From: Acidimicrobiales bacterium
Lineage (GTDB): Bacteria; Actinomycetota; Acidimicrobiia; Acidimicrobiales; Aldehydirespiratoraceae
Direction: 5' to 3'
DNA length: 64,000 bases
Assembly: GCA_040219515.1 (NCBI GenBank)
Contig: JAVJSI010000018.1
Span: 62,001-126,000 of the forward strand
A program made the position numbers and the translations under genes. The notes under the pieces were generated by a model, which made no database searches, was not told the DNA's origin, and was given only the letters and a program-made list of their open reading frames with translations. Of this stretch, positions 51,828 to 60,919 are shown piece by piece (position 1 is the first letter of the stretch; every line of letters begins with the position of its first letter).

Positions 51828-53281
51828 GAGCGATCCTCGACCAATGGCGGCGCGTCGACCGGATCGGCGGGCTCCGGCGCGAGGTAGGCACCGCTGCCGG
51901 CTCGAAGGCTCCACGACGCGAGAAGCCCCGCACCGATGATCGTCAGCGACGACAACCAGAGGGTGAGCCGCACGCCCGGGGCCAGGACGGTGAGACCGAA
52001 GATGTGGATGTCGCCGTCCCACCAACGGTTGGACAGGGTGTCGAGGCCCTCGGAGACGAGGGGCGCCACCGCCAACGACAGGAGCATGCTGAAACGCACC
52101 AGCACCAGCAGGGCCGAGAAGATGCGGCCCCGGAGCTCGTCGTCGACGTTCTCGTGCAGCAGGGTGAAGCCGAGCACGTAGATCGGGCCGGCCGCGAAGC
52201 CGACGACGCCGATGACCGGCACGACGACCGAGAGATAGGGCGACGAGGACGCCACCAGCAATGCGCCGCCGGCCAGCACGAGGACCGCCGGGAAAACGGC
52301 GGCGCGGTTGATGCGGTTCTGCAGCAGTGACGCGGTGATGACGCCCAGCGCCATGCCGAGGCCGAGCGCGAACAGCACGAGGTTGAAGTCGGCGTCGTTG
52401 CCCACGATCAGCTCGTCGACGTAGAGCGCACCGAGCGGGACGAGCATGCCGCCGCCGATCACCCCCACGCCGAGGCCCACGTTCACCGCCCTCACGATCG
52501 GGTTCACGGCGATGAACCGCCAGCCCTCGCGCAGCTCGCGCCAGGCGCCGCCGAGATCGAAGCTGCCATTTTCGCGACCGCTGCGTTCTGCTCGGGAACG
52601 CACGGGAAACGAGATGCGCCAGATGATGAGCGCGGTGATCAGGAACGAGATGCCGTCGACGTAGAACGCCAGGCCTTCCTCGTTGAGCCGCCAGGTGTCG
52701 ACCCAGCCCTCGTCGGCGAGCGAGTCGGCCGCCTTGGCGAGTAGTGCGGCGAGACCGGCGGCCACCGGGAACATGCCGTAAGCGGCCGCGACGTTGAGCG
52801 AATTGGCGGTGGTGAGCTTCTCGTTCGGCACGAGGTTCGGGACGATCGCCTCCTTCGCCGGCGACCACAACATCGTGAACAGCTCGAGGAGGAACGACGC
52901 GATGACCAGCCCGAGCAGTGAGTCGACGAACGGCAGGGTGAAGAGCACCAGCGCCCGACCGATGTCGCACACGAGCAGCAGGCGTTTGCGGTTGAACCGA
53001 TCGACGATCACGCCCGCCGCGGTGGCGAGGAAGAACCCCGGTGCGATACGGGTGGCCAACACCAGCGCGATGGCGGTGCCCTCCGTGCCCTCGCTCAAGC
53101 GGCTGGCCAGCGAGATCGTGGCGATCAGGCCGAGCCAGTCACCTGTCGCGGAGATGACCTGAGCGATCCAGAGACGAAAGAATTGCTGCGAGCCGAACCA
53201 TGACTCGATGCGCCCACTCGGTCGCGTCTGCGACATCGCCTGGTCCATACGGGACGCGCTGTTCGACGGCCGGTTCCCCAC
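51824..53281 (-). CDS. Major facilitator superfamily transporter (MFS_3-like)
   Basis: A protein of about 485 residues with roughly twelve hydrophobic helices and the MFS loop motif GVIVDRFNRKRLLLVCDIGRALVLF after helix 2 (motif A-like DRFNRK). LLELFTMLWSPAKEAIVPNLVPNEKLTTANSLN is typical of the MFS_3/enterobactin-exporter group. The substrate is unknown; export of a lipid or small molecule is possible. GTG 53281 is used because TAGGGT lies 7 nt upstream; ATG 53248 or 53236 would give shorter N-termini. It precedes tmk by overlap. Confidence 0.87.
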   Translation of the reverse strand: MGNRPSNSASRMDQAMSQTRPSGRIESWFGSQQFFRLWIAQVISATGDWLGLIATISLASRLSEGTEGTAIALVLATRIAPGFFLATAAGVIVDRFNRKRLLLVCDIGRALVLFTLPFVDSLLGLVIASFLLELFTMLWSPAKEAIVPNLVPNEKLTTANSLNVAAAYGMFPVAAGLAALLAKAADSLADEGWVDTWRLNEEGLAFYVDGISFLITALIIWRISFPVRSRAERSGRENGSFDLGGAWRELREGWRFIAVNPIVRAVNVGLGVGVIGGGMLVPLGALYVDELIVGNDADFNLVLFALGLGMALGVITASLLQNRINRAAVFPAVLVLAGGALLVASSSPYLSVVVPVIGVVGFAAGPIYVLGFTLLHENVDDELRGRIFSALLVLVRFSMLLSLAVAPLVSEGLDTLSNRWWDGDIHIFGLTVLAPGVRLTLWLSSLTIIGAGLLASWSLRAGSGAYLAPEPADPVDAPPLVEDRS

Positions 53282-53288
53282 CAGGATC

Positions 53289-53294
53289 ACCCTA
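53289..53294 (-). promoter_or_regulatory. -10 box of the MFS-tmk-holB operon
   Basis: Minus-strand TAGGGT lies 7 nt before GTG 53281, between this gene and the end of topA. Confidence 0.45.
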
Positions 53295-53323
53295 GGCGGA
53301 ACCAACCCCGCCAATGCGATGGC

Positions 53324-56065
53324 TTATTCGGCCGACTTCTTCTTCGTGGCCTTCTTCTTGGCCGACTTCTTCTTCGCAGCCTTCTTCTTGGTGCTCTTCC
53401 TCGCCGACTTCTTCTTGGCCTTCTTGGCCGGACCCTTGGCCCGACGGTCGGCCAACAGCTCGGCGGCACGATCCACCGTCAGCTCCTCGACCGTGTCGCC
53501 CTTGCGCAACGACGCGTTGTACTCACCATCGGTGACGTAGGGGCCGAAGCGTCCGTCCTTGACGACCATCTCGTTGCCCGACTCGGGGTCGGGTCCCATT
53601 TCGCGCAACGGCGGCTTCGCCGTCTGCCCCCGCCCGCGCTTCGGCTCGGCCAGGATCTTCAGGCATTCCTCGAGCGTGATCGTGAGCATCTGCTCCTCGG
53701 TCTGGAGGCTGCGGCTGTCCTTCCCCTTCTTGAGATAGGGGCCGTAGCGGCCGTTCTGCACGGTGATGACCTCGCCGTCGGCGGGGTCGGCGCCCACCGT
53801 GCGGGGCAGGGACAGGAGCTTCAGTGCGTCCTCGTAGGTGACCCCCTCGAGGGTCATCGTCTGGAAGAGCGATGCCGTCTTCGGCTTCTCGTCGGTGCCG
53901 TCGAAGTCCTCGAAGTTGCCCACCTGCACGTAGGGCCCGAATCGTCCGGCCTTGGCGTAGATGTCCATGCCCGTCTCGGGGTCCTGGCCGAGAACGCGAC
54001 CCTCCTTGGGCTGCGACAGGTACTCCATCGCCTTGTCGAGGGTGAGCTCGTCGGGCGGGATGTCGTCGGGAATCGAAGCGGTGTCGTTCTCGTCCTTGTT
54101 CTCGCTGTCGCCCTTCTGCACGTAGGGCCCGAACTTGCCGACACGCGCCACCACGGGTTGACCGTCGTCGGTCATCCCCAACGGGATGGTGTTGACCAGG
54201 CGAGCGTCGATGTCGGGCAGACGGTTCGACACCTTCTCCTTGAGTCCGGGCTCGCCGTCCTCGCCGCCCTCTCCGAAGTAGAAGCGGGTGAGCCACGGCT
54301 CGGTGAACTCGGTGCCGCTGGCGATCTTGTCGAGGTCGTCCTCCATCTTGGCGGTGAACGCGTAGTCGACGAGGTTGGGGAAATGGCCCTCCATCACGTT
54401 GACCACCGAGAACGCGGTGAACGACGGCACGAGGGCCGAACCCTTCTTCCACACGTAGCCGCGGTTCTGAATGGTCTCGATGATCGACGCGTAGGTCGAC
54501 GGACGACCCACGCCGAGCTCCTCGAGCCGCTTCACGAGCGATGCCTCGGTGAAGCGGGACGGTGGCTGGGTCTCGTGACCCTCGAACTCGAGCGGACCGG
54601 CGGCGCGGGCCGCGTCGCCCTTGTCGAGCGGCGGCAGGCGGCGTTCGTCGGCGGACTCCTCTTCCGCGCTGTCCCGGGCCGGCGCCGCAGCGGTTTCTTC
54701 GTAGACCTCGCGAAAGCCTCGGTGCGTGATGACGGTGCCGCTGGCGCTGAACTCGACGTCCTTGCCGCGAGCGCTCGTGGCGCCCAGTCGGAGCTGCACG
54801 GTCTCGCCCGTGCAGTCGGTCATCTGTGAGGCGACGGTGCGCTTCCAGATGAGTTCGTAGACCCGCGCTTCGGAGACGGGCACCTCGTTGGCCACGTCGT
54901 CGGGCAGCCGGAACGCGTCGCCCGCCGGCCGGATGGCCTCGTGGGCCTCCTGGGCGTTCTTCGACTTCTTCGTGTAGAGGCGGGGCCCGTCGGGCAGGAA
55001 CTCCTTGCCGTAACGCTCGGTGATCATCGTGCGGGCGGCTTGCAATGCGGTGTCGGACAGCGTGGTGCTGTCGGTTCGCATGTAGGTGATGTAGCCCTTT
55101 TCGTAGAGCCCCTGGGCCGCGCGCATCGCCATCGCCGACGACAGGCCGAGCTTGTTGCCCGCCTCCTGCTGGAACGTCGAGGTGATGAACGGGGCAGCCG
55201 GACGGCGCCGGTAGGGCTTCGACTCGCGGGACCGCACTTCGTAGGGCACCCCGTCGAGATCGCCGACCAGTTCGGTGGCGCCGGCCTCGTCGAGCACGAC
55301 CACGTCGTCGCGCGAGAGCCGTCCGTCGTCGCCGAAGTCACGGCCGCTGGCGAGGCGGACACCGTCGATCTGGACGAGCGCGGCCGAGAACTCGGAGGAA
55401 CGCGAACCGTTCCCGGTGTCAGCCTCAACCGCGGCGAACTGTCCCTTGACGTCCCAGTAGCCGGCCGACACGAACGCCATGCGTTCACGCTCGCGCTCGA
55501 CCACCAGACGGGTGCCGACGCTCTGGACTCGGCCTGCCGACAGCTGCGGCATGATCTTCTTCCACAGCACCGGCGAGACCTCGTAGCCATAGAGGCGGTC
55601 GAGGATGCGGCGGGCTTCCTGGGCGTCGACCATCTTGCGGTCGAGTTCACGGGGGGAGTCGATGGCGGACTGGATGGCCTTCTCGGTGATCTCGTGGAAC
55701 ACCATGCGCTTGACCGGCACCTGCGGATTGAGCACCTCGATCAGGTGCCAGGCGATCGCCTCGCCCTCGCGATCCTCATCCGTTGCGAGATAGAGCTCGT
55801 CGGCGTCCTCGAGCAACGACTTCAGCAGCCGGATGTGCTCCTTCTTGTCGGCGTTCTCGACGTAGAGCGGCTTGAAGCCGTTGTCCACGTCGATGCCGGT
55901 GCGCGCCCACTTCTCGCCCTTGAAGGCCTTGGGCACGTCGGCCGCGTTGCGCGGAAGGTCGCGGACGTGCCCGATCGACGACTCAACGGTGTAGCCGTCG
56001 CCGAGGTACTCGGCGATCTTCTTGGCTTTCGCCGGGGATTCGACGATGACGAGAGCATTGGCCAC
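53324..56065 (-). CDS. topA: DNA topoisomerase I (type IA)
   Basis: A 913-residue enzyme. The TOPRIM domain starts at ALVIVESPAKAKKIAEYL with a DEDREGEAIAWHL acidic site. The catalytic Tyr328 lies in GYITYMRTDST. A C-terminal array of topoisomerase-type repeats (FGPYVQKGD-, GPYVQVGNFE-, YGPYLKKGK-like) lies without zinc cysteines, as in other actinobacteria. The end is a Lys/Ala tail (about 850-913, AKKK and KSAKKKA repeats) that binds DNA non-specifically and promotes processivity. The start codon is GTG 56065. It relaxes negative supercoils. Confidence 0.96.
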   Translation of the reverse strand: MANALVIVESPAKAKKIAEYLGDGYTVESSIGHVRDLPRNAADVPKAFKGEKWARTGIDVDNGFKPLYVENADKKEHIRLLKSLLEDADELYLATDEDREGEAIAWHLIEVLNPQVPVKRMVFHEITEKAIQSAIDSPRELDRKMVDAQEARRILDRLYGYEVSPVLWKKIMPQLSAGRVQSVGTRLVVERERERMAFVSAGYWDVKGQFAAVEADTGNGSRSSEFSAALVQIDGVRLASGRDFGDDGRLSRDDVVVLDEAGATELVGDLDGVPYEVRSRESKPYRRRPAAPFITSTFQQEAGNKLGLSSAMAMRAAQGLYEKGYITYMRTDSTTLSDTALQAARTMITERYGKEFLPDGPRLYTKKSKNAQEAHEAIRPAGDAFRLPDDVANEVPVSEARVYELIWKRTVASQMTDCTGETVQLRLGATSARGKDVEFSASGTVITHRGFREVYEETAAAPARDSAEEESADERRLPPLDKGDAARAAGPLEFEGHETQPPSRFTEASLVKRLEELGVGRPSTYASIIETIQNRGYVWKKGSALVPSFTAFSVVNVMEGHFPNLVDYAFTAKMEDDLDKIASGTEFTEPWLTRFYFGEGGEDGEPGLKEKVSNRLPDIDARLVNTIPLGMTDDGQPVVARVGKFGPYVQKGDSENKDENDTASIPDDIPPDELTLDKAMEYLSQPKEGRVLGQDPETGMDIYAKAGRFGPYVQVGNFEDFDGTDEKPKTASLFQTMTLEGVTYEDALKLLSLPRTVGADPADGEVITVQNGRYGPYLKKGKDSRSLQTEEQMLTITLEECLKILAEPKRGRGQTAKPPLREMGPDPESGNEMVVKDGRFGPYVTDGEYNASLRKGDTVEELTVDRAAELLADRRAKGPAKKAKKKSARKSTKKKAAKKKSAKKKATKKKSAE

Positions 56066-56145
56066 GGAGGGGAACCAAACCTGTTCTTTGGAGGGCTGTC
56101 AACTGAAGCTGTCGACCCATACTGGCCGCAGTTGAACGAAAACCG

Positions 56146-57510
56146 TCATGAGGGGGTCGGGACCAGCTCGTCCATCTCGACCTCGGGGACCACCTTCGAG
56201 CGAGAGAGAATGGCTGCGCCGAACACCGCCGCGATGGCCGAGGCCGCCAGGATGCCGATGCGTGCCTCGTCCGCCAACAGCGGCTCGTCGAACGCCAAAC
56301 CGGTGACGAACAGCGACACCGTGAACCCGATACCGGCCATCGCGGCCAGGCCGATCACGTCGACCCACGAGGCGCCCCTCGGGAGCGACGCGAGACCGCT
56401 CCTGATGGCGACCCAGGTGAAGAACGAGATGCCGATCAGCTTGCCGAACACGAGGCCGATGACGATGCCGAGGGTGACCGGCGACGTCACCGCCCCGGAG
56501 AGCGTGTCGGTCGAGAGCATCACGCCGGCATTGGCCAGGGCGAAGACCGGGATGATGATGTAGCTCGAGAAGGGGTGCAGGACATCATCGAGCCGGGAGG
56601 CCACGGAGACCTGCTCCTTGAGTTCGAAGTTGACCCGCCGCACCACCGGTGCCGAGGCGGTGCCGGCTGCGACTTGGCGCACCAACTCGTCGGCTCCGTC
56701 CTCGATGGACGATTTCAGCGGCACGGCGGGGGTGATGAGTCCGAGGATCACGCCGGCGATCGTGGCGTGGATGCCGGACTCGAACACGGCCAGCCAGATG
56801 AAGGTACCCGCAACCACGTAGGCCGGGATCCACCAGATCTTCACGATGCGCATGGCCACCACGACGAGGATTCCGGCGATGGCGAGCAGGAACCAGATCG
56901 AAGAGAAGTCATCGGTGTAGAAGAACGCGATCACCGCGATCGCGCCGATGTCGTCGACGATCGCCAGGGTGAGAAGGAACACCTTCATGGCGCTCGGTAC
57001 GCGATCGCCGAGCAGCGACACGACGCCGACGGCAAAGGCGATGTCGGTGGCCATGGGAATGCCCCAGCCCTGGGCGCCGTCGCCGCCCGCATTGATGAGG
57101 AGATAGATGAGCGCGGGCACGGCCATGCCACCCACCGCAGCAATTGCCGGGAGCGCCGCCGCTCGTGGGTCACGGAGTTCGCCGGTGACGAGTTCGCGTT
57201 TGATCTCGAGGCCCACCACGAAGAAGAAGATCGCCATCAACGCGTCGTTGACCCAGTCGAGGATCGACTCGTCGAGCTCGAGGAGATCGCCGACCTGGAA
57301 GCTGATGTGCGTCTCGAGGATGGTGTGGTACGACTCGCTCCACGGCGAGTTCGCCCAGACGATCGCGACCAACGTCGCGATCAGCAGCAGGATGCCGCCG
57401 GCCGCTTCGACGCGGAGAAAGTTGCGCACGGGTCGGCCCACTCGGCGGGCGAGCGTGCGGTCGCCGCCGAGCCAGGTCAGCGTGGAGAGTGGGAGGTCGT
57501 TGCCAGCCAT
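56146..57510 (-). CDS. nhaA: Na+/H+ antiporter NhaA
   Basis: A 454-residue NhaA with about twelve helices. It has VWANSPWSESYHTILETHISFQVG, the FFFVVGLEIKRELVTGELRDPRAAALPAIAAVGGM block, MATDIAFAVGVVSLLGDRVPSAMKVFLLTLAIVDDIGAIAVIAFFY (containing the DD ion-binding pair), and GFTVSLFVTGLAF. It exports sodium in exchange for protons. It is 15 bp downstream of the anti-sigma-like gene in the same direction. Confidence 0.95.
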   Translation of the reverse strand: MAGNDLPLSTLTWLGGDRTLARRVGRPVRNFLRVEAAGGILLLIATLVAIVWANSPWSESYHTILETHISFQVGDLLELDESILDWVNDALMAIFFFVVGLEIKRELVTGELRDPRAAALPAIAAVGGMAVPALIYLLINAGGDGAQGWGIPMATDIAFAVGVVSLLGDRVPSAMKVFLLTLAIVDDIGAIAVIAFFYTDDFSSIWFLLAIAGILVVVAMRIVKIWWIPAYVVAGTFIWLAVFESGIHATIAGVILGLITPAVPLKSSIEDGADELVRQVAAGTASAPVVRRVNFELKEQVSVASRLDDVLHPFSSYIIIPVFALANAGVMLSTDTLSGAVTSPVTLGIVIGLVFGKLIGISFFTWVAIRSGLASLPRGASWVDVIGLAAMAGIGFTVSLFVTGLAFDEPLLADEARIGILAASAIAAVFGAAILSRSKVVPEVEMDELVPTPS

Positions 57511-57525
57511 AGACGAGACGAGACG

Positions 57526-58023
57526 CTATCCGTGGGAATCGCGTCGCCGACGCTTCGACGAATAGACGACCAGACGGACGTCGGTGCCATCGTCGGTGGC
57601 CGAGAATTCCGACTCGTCGGCGAGCATCCGTATCAGGTGGACGCCCAGGCCCGATTCGTGGAGCAGGCGCTCGGGCGCGTCGGGCTCGGGCAACTCGGGA
57701 ACGGCGTCGGGCTCGAAGCCCATCCCCATGTCGTGGACGACGACGGCGATCTCCTCGTCGGCGAGATTGCACTGGATGCGGATCCGATCGGTGACGCCGT
57801 GAAGGTCGTGCGACTCGATCGCGTTGGTGGTCGCTTCGCTCACTGCGACGCGAAGGTCGTCGATGCGCGACGACTCGATGTCGGGTTCGATCTCGGCGGC
57901 GGCGGCAACCACCACGCGAACGAGCGAGACGTACTCTGTGCGGGCCGGGATCTCGAGCACGATCTCACCGGGACGGAAGTCCGCCACCGCCATCTCGTCG
58001 CCCGACGGCCCGTCGCCGTTCAC
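57526..58023 (-). CDS. RsbW-like anti-sigma/serine kinase (HATPase_c)
   Basis: A 165-residue GHKL ATPase of the anti-sigma kinase type. DDLRVAVSEATTNAIESHD is the N-box with Glu and Asn, DMGMGFEPDAVPE the G1 box and ESGLGVHLIRMLADESEF the G2 box. Such proteins phosphorylate STAS antagonists and bind sigma factors. The GTG start 58023 overlaps the STAS gene stop (GTGA). No sigma factor gene is adjacent, so its target is encoded elsewhere. Confidence 0.87.
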   Translation of the reverse strand: MNGDGPSGDEMAVADFRPGEIVLEIPARTEYVSLVRVVVAAAAEIEPDIESSRIDDLRVAVSEATTNAIESHDLHGVTDRIRIQCNLADEEIAVVVHDMGMGFEPDAVPELPEPDAPERLLHESGLGVHLIRMLADESEFSATDDGTDVRLVVYSSKRRRRDSHG

Positions 58024-58370
58024 GCTGATGCCACCGTGCCGGCCACCGCATCGTCGACGGTCGGGTGCAGCACGAAGACGCGGTCGAGGTCGCACACCTC
58101 GAAGACGCGGCGGACCCGGGGTTCGGGCACCACCAGCCGCACGTCGCCGTCGAGAAGCCGGGAGCGTTTGAGCGCCCCCACGACCACGCCGAGCCCGAAC
58201 GAATCGATGAAGTCGACACCGGTGAGATCGAGCACCAGATGGTGGTGTCCGGCCCGCACTTCTCCCATCACGACCTGACGGAGTTCGGGACCGCCGACCA
58301 CGTCGAGTTCGCCCGCGATCGTGATGACGGTCCACGAACCCTCACGATGCGAGTGCGTCACGATCTGCAC
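58020..58370 (-). CDS. Anti-sigma factor antagonist (STAS domain)
   Basis: A 116-residue STAS protein with a beta-start TVITIAGELDVVGGPELRQVV and the phosphorylatable serine in LDLTGVDFIDSFGLGVVVGALKRSR (DSxG). It would be inactivated by phosphorylation by the kinase encoded by the next gene. GTG 58370 is supported by TACCGT 7 nt upstream. It is divergent from the helicase gene. Confidence 0.88.
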   Translation of the reverse strand: MQIVTHSHREGSWTVITIAGELDVVGGPELRQVVMGEVRAGHHHLVLDLTGVDFIDSFGLGVVVGALKRSRLLDGDVRLVVPEPRVRRVFEVCDLDRVFVLHPTVDDAVAGTVASA

Positions 58371-58377
58371 AGAGGTG

Positions 58378-58383
58378 ACGGTA
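58378..58383 (-). promoter_or_regulatory. -10 box of the STAS gene
   Basis: Minus-strand TACCGT lies exactly 7 nt before GTG 58370. Confidence 0.5.
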
Positions 58384-58455
58384 ATACGGCCAGCCGGCGG
58401 AGACACCGAACCCCCGACCAAACCCCATCGTTGTGATTCGGCCACACCCGACCCG

Positions 58456-58461
58456 TAGTCT
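58456..58461 (+). promoter_or_regulatory. -10 box of the leaderless helicase gene
   Basis: TAGTCT lies exactly 6 nt before ATG 58468. Confidence 0.5.
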
Positions 58462-58467
58462 GCGGGC

Positions 58468-60840
58468 ATGGCCCTCGCTCCCGAGCCGCTTCCGCATCCC
58501 GCGGATGTCGCCCCGGAGCGCGACGCGGCCGGCCTGCGCATCGCCGCTCCGCCGCTGCCGCGCACGCCCGCCTTCGAACAGCTGCTCACCGAACTCGCCG
58601 ACGACGGCCGTCTCGTGCATGTCGAACATCTCCCCGAGCGCGCCGAACGCTTCGCCGCTCTCGAGCGACCCCTGCCGCCGGCACTGCTCGCCGCGGTCGG
58701 CGACGAGCCGTTGTGGAGCCACCAGGCCGAGGCCATTGATCTGGCTCGGCGGGGCGAGAACGTCGTCATCGCCACCGGGACGGCGTCGGGCAAGTCGCGC
58801 TGTTTCCAGCTGCCGATCGCCGAGGCGGTCATCGATCCCATCAAGCCGGGCACGGCGATGGTCCTCTATCCCACCAAGGCACTGGCCCACGATCAGCTGC
58901 GGGCCCTCAGCGCCATGGGTTTCCCCGAGCTGCTGGCCGGCGCCTACGACGGCGACGCCACCCCCGAGGAGAAGACGTGGATCCGCGACCACGCCAACGT
59001 CGTGCTCACCAATCCCGAGATGCTCCACGGCGGGCTCCTTCCCCGTCATGGCAAATGGGACGGGTTCCTGATGCGGCTTCGCTATGTGGTGGTCGACGAA
59101 CTCCACGTGCTGCGGGGCATCTTCGGCACCCATGTCGCGCACATCCTCCGGCGGTTGCGGCGGATCTGTCGCCACTACGGGAGCGACCCCACGTTCATCT
59201 TCTGTTCGGCCACCATCGGTGATCCCGCTCGTCTCGCGTCGGCGTTGTGCGCCGCACCGGTCACCGCCGTCACCGACGACGGGTCGCCGGCCGGCCCGCG
59301 CCGCTTCGCCCTCCTCGACCCGCCCGTCGTCGACGAATCGACGGGCGTGCGTTCAGCGGCCAACTCCGAGTGCGCGTCGGTCACCGCCGCCCTCGTCGCC
59401 TCGGGTCACCGCACCATCACCTTCTGCCGCTCGCGCAAGGGAACCGAACTCGTTGCCGGTGATGTCCGGGGCCGGCTGCCGGCCGAACTCCGCGAGTCGG
59501 TGGTGGCGTATCGTGCCGGCTACCTGGCCGACGAACGCCGAGCGATCGAACACGAATTGTTCGGCGGCGACCTCCGCGGGGTGGTGTCCACCTCCGCCCT
59601 CGAGCTGGGTGTCGACATCGGCGGGCTCGACGCATGTGTGATGAACGGGTTCCCCGGCACCATCGCCTCGATGTGGCAGCAGGCCGGCCGGGCCGGGCGG
59701 CGCAGCGCCCCGTCGGTCACGGTGCTGGTGGGCGGCGACGACCAACTCGACCGCTACCTGATGGCCCACCCCGACGAGGTGTTCCAGCGCCCGCCCGAGC
59801 CATCGGTGGTCAACACCGCCAACCCGTTCATCCTCGACCCTCACCTGGCGTGCGCGGCCTACGAACTGCCGATCAGCTACGACGACCGGCGGTGGTGGAC
59901 CGAGGAAGAACTCCACAACGGGGTCCGCGACCTCGTCCGGGCCGACGAACTCCGGCTGCGACGGCGGTGGCGCAACGGCACCGAGGAGCCGTTCGCCCAC
60001 TGGTGCGGTACCGGCTATCCGTCGCGGGGCATCAGCCTGCGATCGGGTTCGGCCGGCGAGGTCCGCATCGTCGACCACGCCACCAACCGATTGATCGGCA
60101 CCGTCGACGAGAGTCGGGCCCACAGCTCCGTCCACGACGGCGCCATCTATCTCCACCGCGGCAACGCGTTCGAGGTGGTGCGCCTCGACCTCGATGCGCT
60201 CGAGGCCCGCGTGGTCGAGGCCGACGGCGGCGAGTACACCCAGGCCCGCAGCGGCACCGACATCCGGGTGCTGTCCACCGAGTCGTCGCGACCCGTCGGC
60301 GCGGCCACGCTCCACCTCGGCTCGGTCGAGGTCCTCACGCAGGTGACCGGCTACCAGCTGCGCGATTCCCGCTCCCGCAAGATCCTGTCCAACGAGACGC
60401 TCGACCTCCCCGAGCAGCGGCTGATCACCCGCGCGTTCTGGTACACGATCGACGCCGACCTGGTCGCGGCGGCCGGCCACGACGTGCCCGGCACGCTCCA
60501 CGCGGCGGAGCACGCGGCGATCGGGCTCCTTCCCCTCTTCACGATCTGTGACCGTTGGGATGTGGGCGGCGTGTCCACCGCCGGCCACGCCGACACCGCC
60601 AGCCCCACCATCTTCGTCTACGACGGCTACCCCGGCGGCGCCGGCATCGCCGAGCTGGGGTGGGAGGCGGGCGCCGACCACCTTCGCGCCACCCGCGACG
60701 TGATCAACGCGTGCCCGTGTCGAGATGGCTGTCCGTCGTGCGTGCAGTCGCCCAAGTGCGGCAACGGCAACGAACCACTCGACAAGCACGGCGCTTCCAC
60801 CCTTCTGGACTCGATTCTTCGCACCATCGAGACTGAATAG
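58468..60840 (+). CDS. DEAD/DEAH-box helicase with C-terminal DUF1998 cysteine cluster (MrfA/YprA-like)
   Basis: A 790-residue superfamily 2 helicase. It has a Q-motif-like WSHQAEAID, motif I ATGTASGKSRCFQ, motif Ia YPTKALAHDQ, motif II VVVDELHVLRG (DELH), motif III FCSATIGDP, motif V STSALELGVDIGGLDACVMNGFPGT and motif VI QQAGRAGRR. A C-terminal domain ends in NACPCRDGCPSCVQSPKCGNGN, the four-cysteine metal site of MrfA-type repair helicases. Such 3'-5' helicases act in DNA crosslink repair. The gene is monocistronic and divergent from the STAS gene. Confidence 0.92.
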   Translation: MALAPEPLPHPADVAPERDAAGLRIAAPPLPRTPAFEQLLTELADDGRLVHVEHLPERAERFAALERPLPPALLAAVGDEPLWSHQAEAIDLARRGENVVIATGTASGKSRCFQLPIAEAVIDPIKPGTAMVLYPTKALAHDQLRALSAMGFPELLAGAYDGDATPEEKTWIRDHANVVLTNPEMLHGGLLPRHGKWDGFLMRLRYVVVDELHVLRGIFGTHVAHILRRLRRICRHYGSDPTFIFCSATIGDPARLASALCAAPVTAVTDDGSPAGPRRFALLDPPVVDESTGVRSAANSECASVTAALVASGHRTITFCRSRKGTELVAGDVRGRLPAELRESVVAYRAGYLADERRAIEHELFGGDLRGVVSTSALELGVDIGGLDACVMNGFPGTIASMWQQAGRAGRRSAPSVTVLVGGDDQLDRYLMAHPDEVFQRPPEPSVVNTANPFILDPHLACAAYELPISYDDRRWWTEEELHNGVRDLVRADELRLRRRWRNGTEEPFAHWCGTGYPSRGISLRSGSAGEVRIVDHATNRLIGTVDESRAHSSVHDGAIYLHRGNAFEVVRLDLDALEARVVEADGGEYTQARSGTDIRVLSTESSRPVGAATLHLGSVEVLTQVTGYQLRDSRSRKILSNETLDLPEQRLITRAFWYTIDADLVAAAGHDVPGTLHAAEHAAIGLLPLFTICDRWDVGGVSTAGHADTASPTIFVYDGYPGGAGIAELGWEAGADHLRATRDVINACPCRDGCPSCVQSPKCGNGNEPLDKHGASTLLDSILRTIETE

Positions 60841-60844
60841 AGTC

Positions 60845-60873
60845 TCACGGGTAGGCCGTTCGGCCCACCCGTG
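60845..60873 (+). repeat. Hairpin after the helicase gene
   Basis: An outer 7-bp stem (CACGGGT/ACCCGTG) and an inner GGCC/GGCC stem around a short GTTC loop. It sits between the helicase stop and the HD-GYP start without a U-tract, so it is either a weak terminator or a leader structure. Confidence 0.4.
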
Positions 60874-60919
60874 CAATGACAAACCTCATTTCCCTTCCCG
60901 CCACACCGACGGGAGAGAG

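Noticed and set aside
60845-60919. Possible riboswitch (c-di-GMP class) before the HD-GYP gene, suggested by the hairpin followed by CAAACC.
   Set aside because: Only a single hairpin and a short fragment of the GEMM-type core can be matched; the second stem and tetraloop receptor are not visible.
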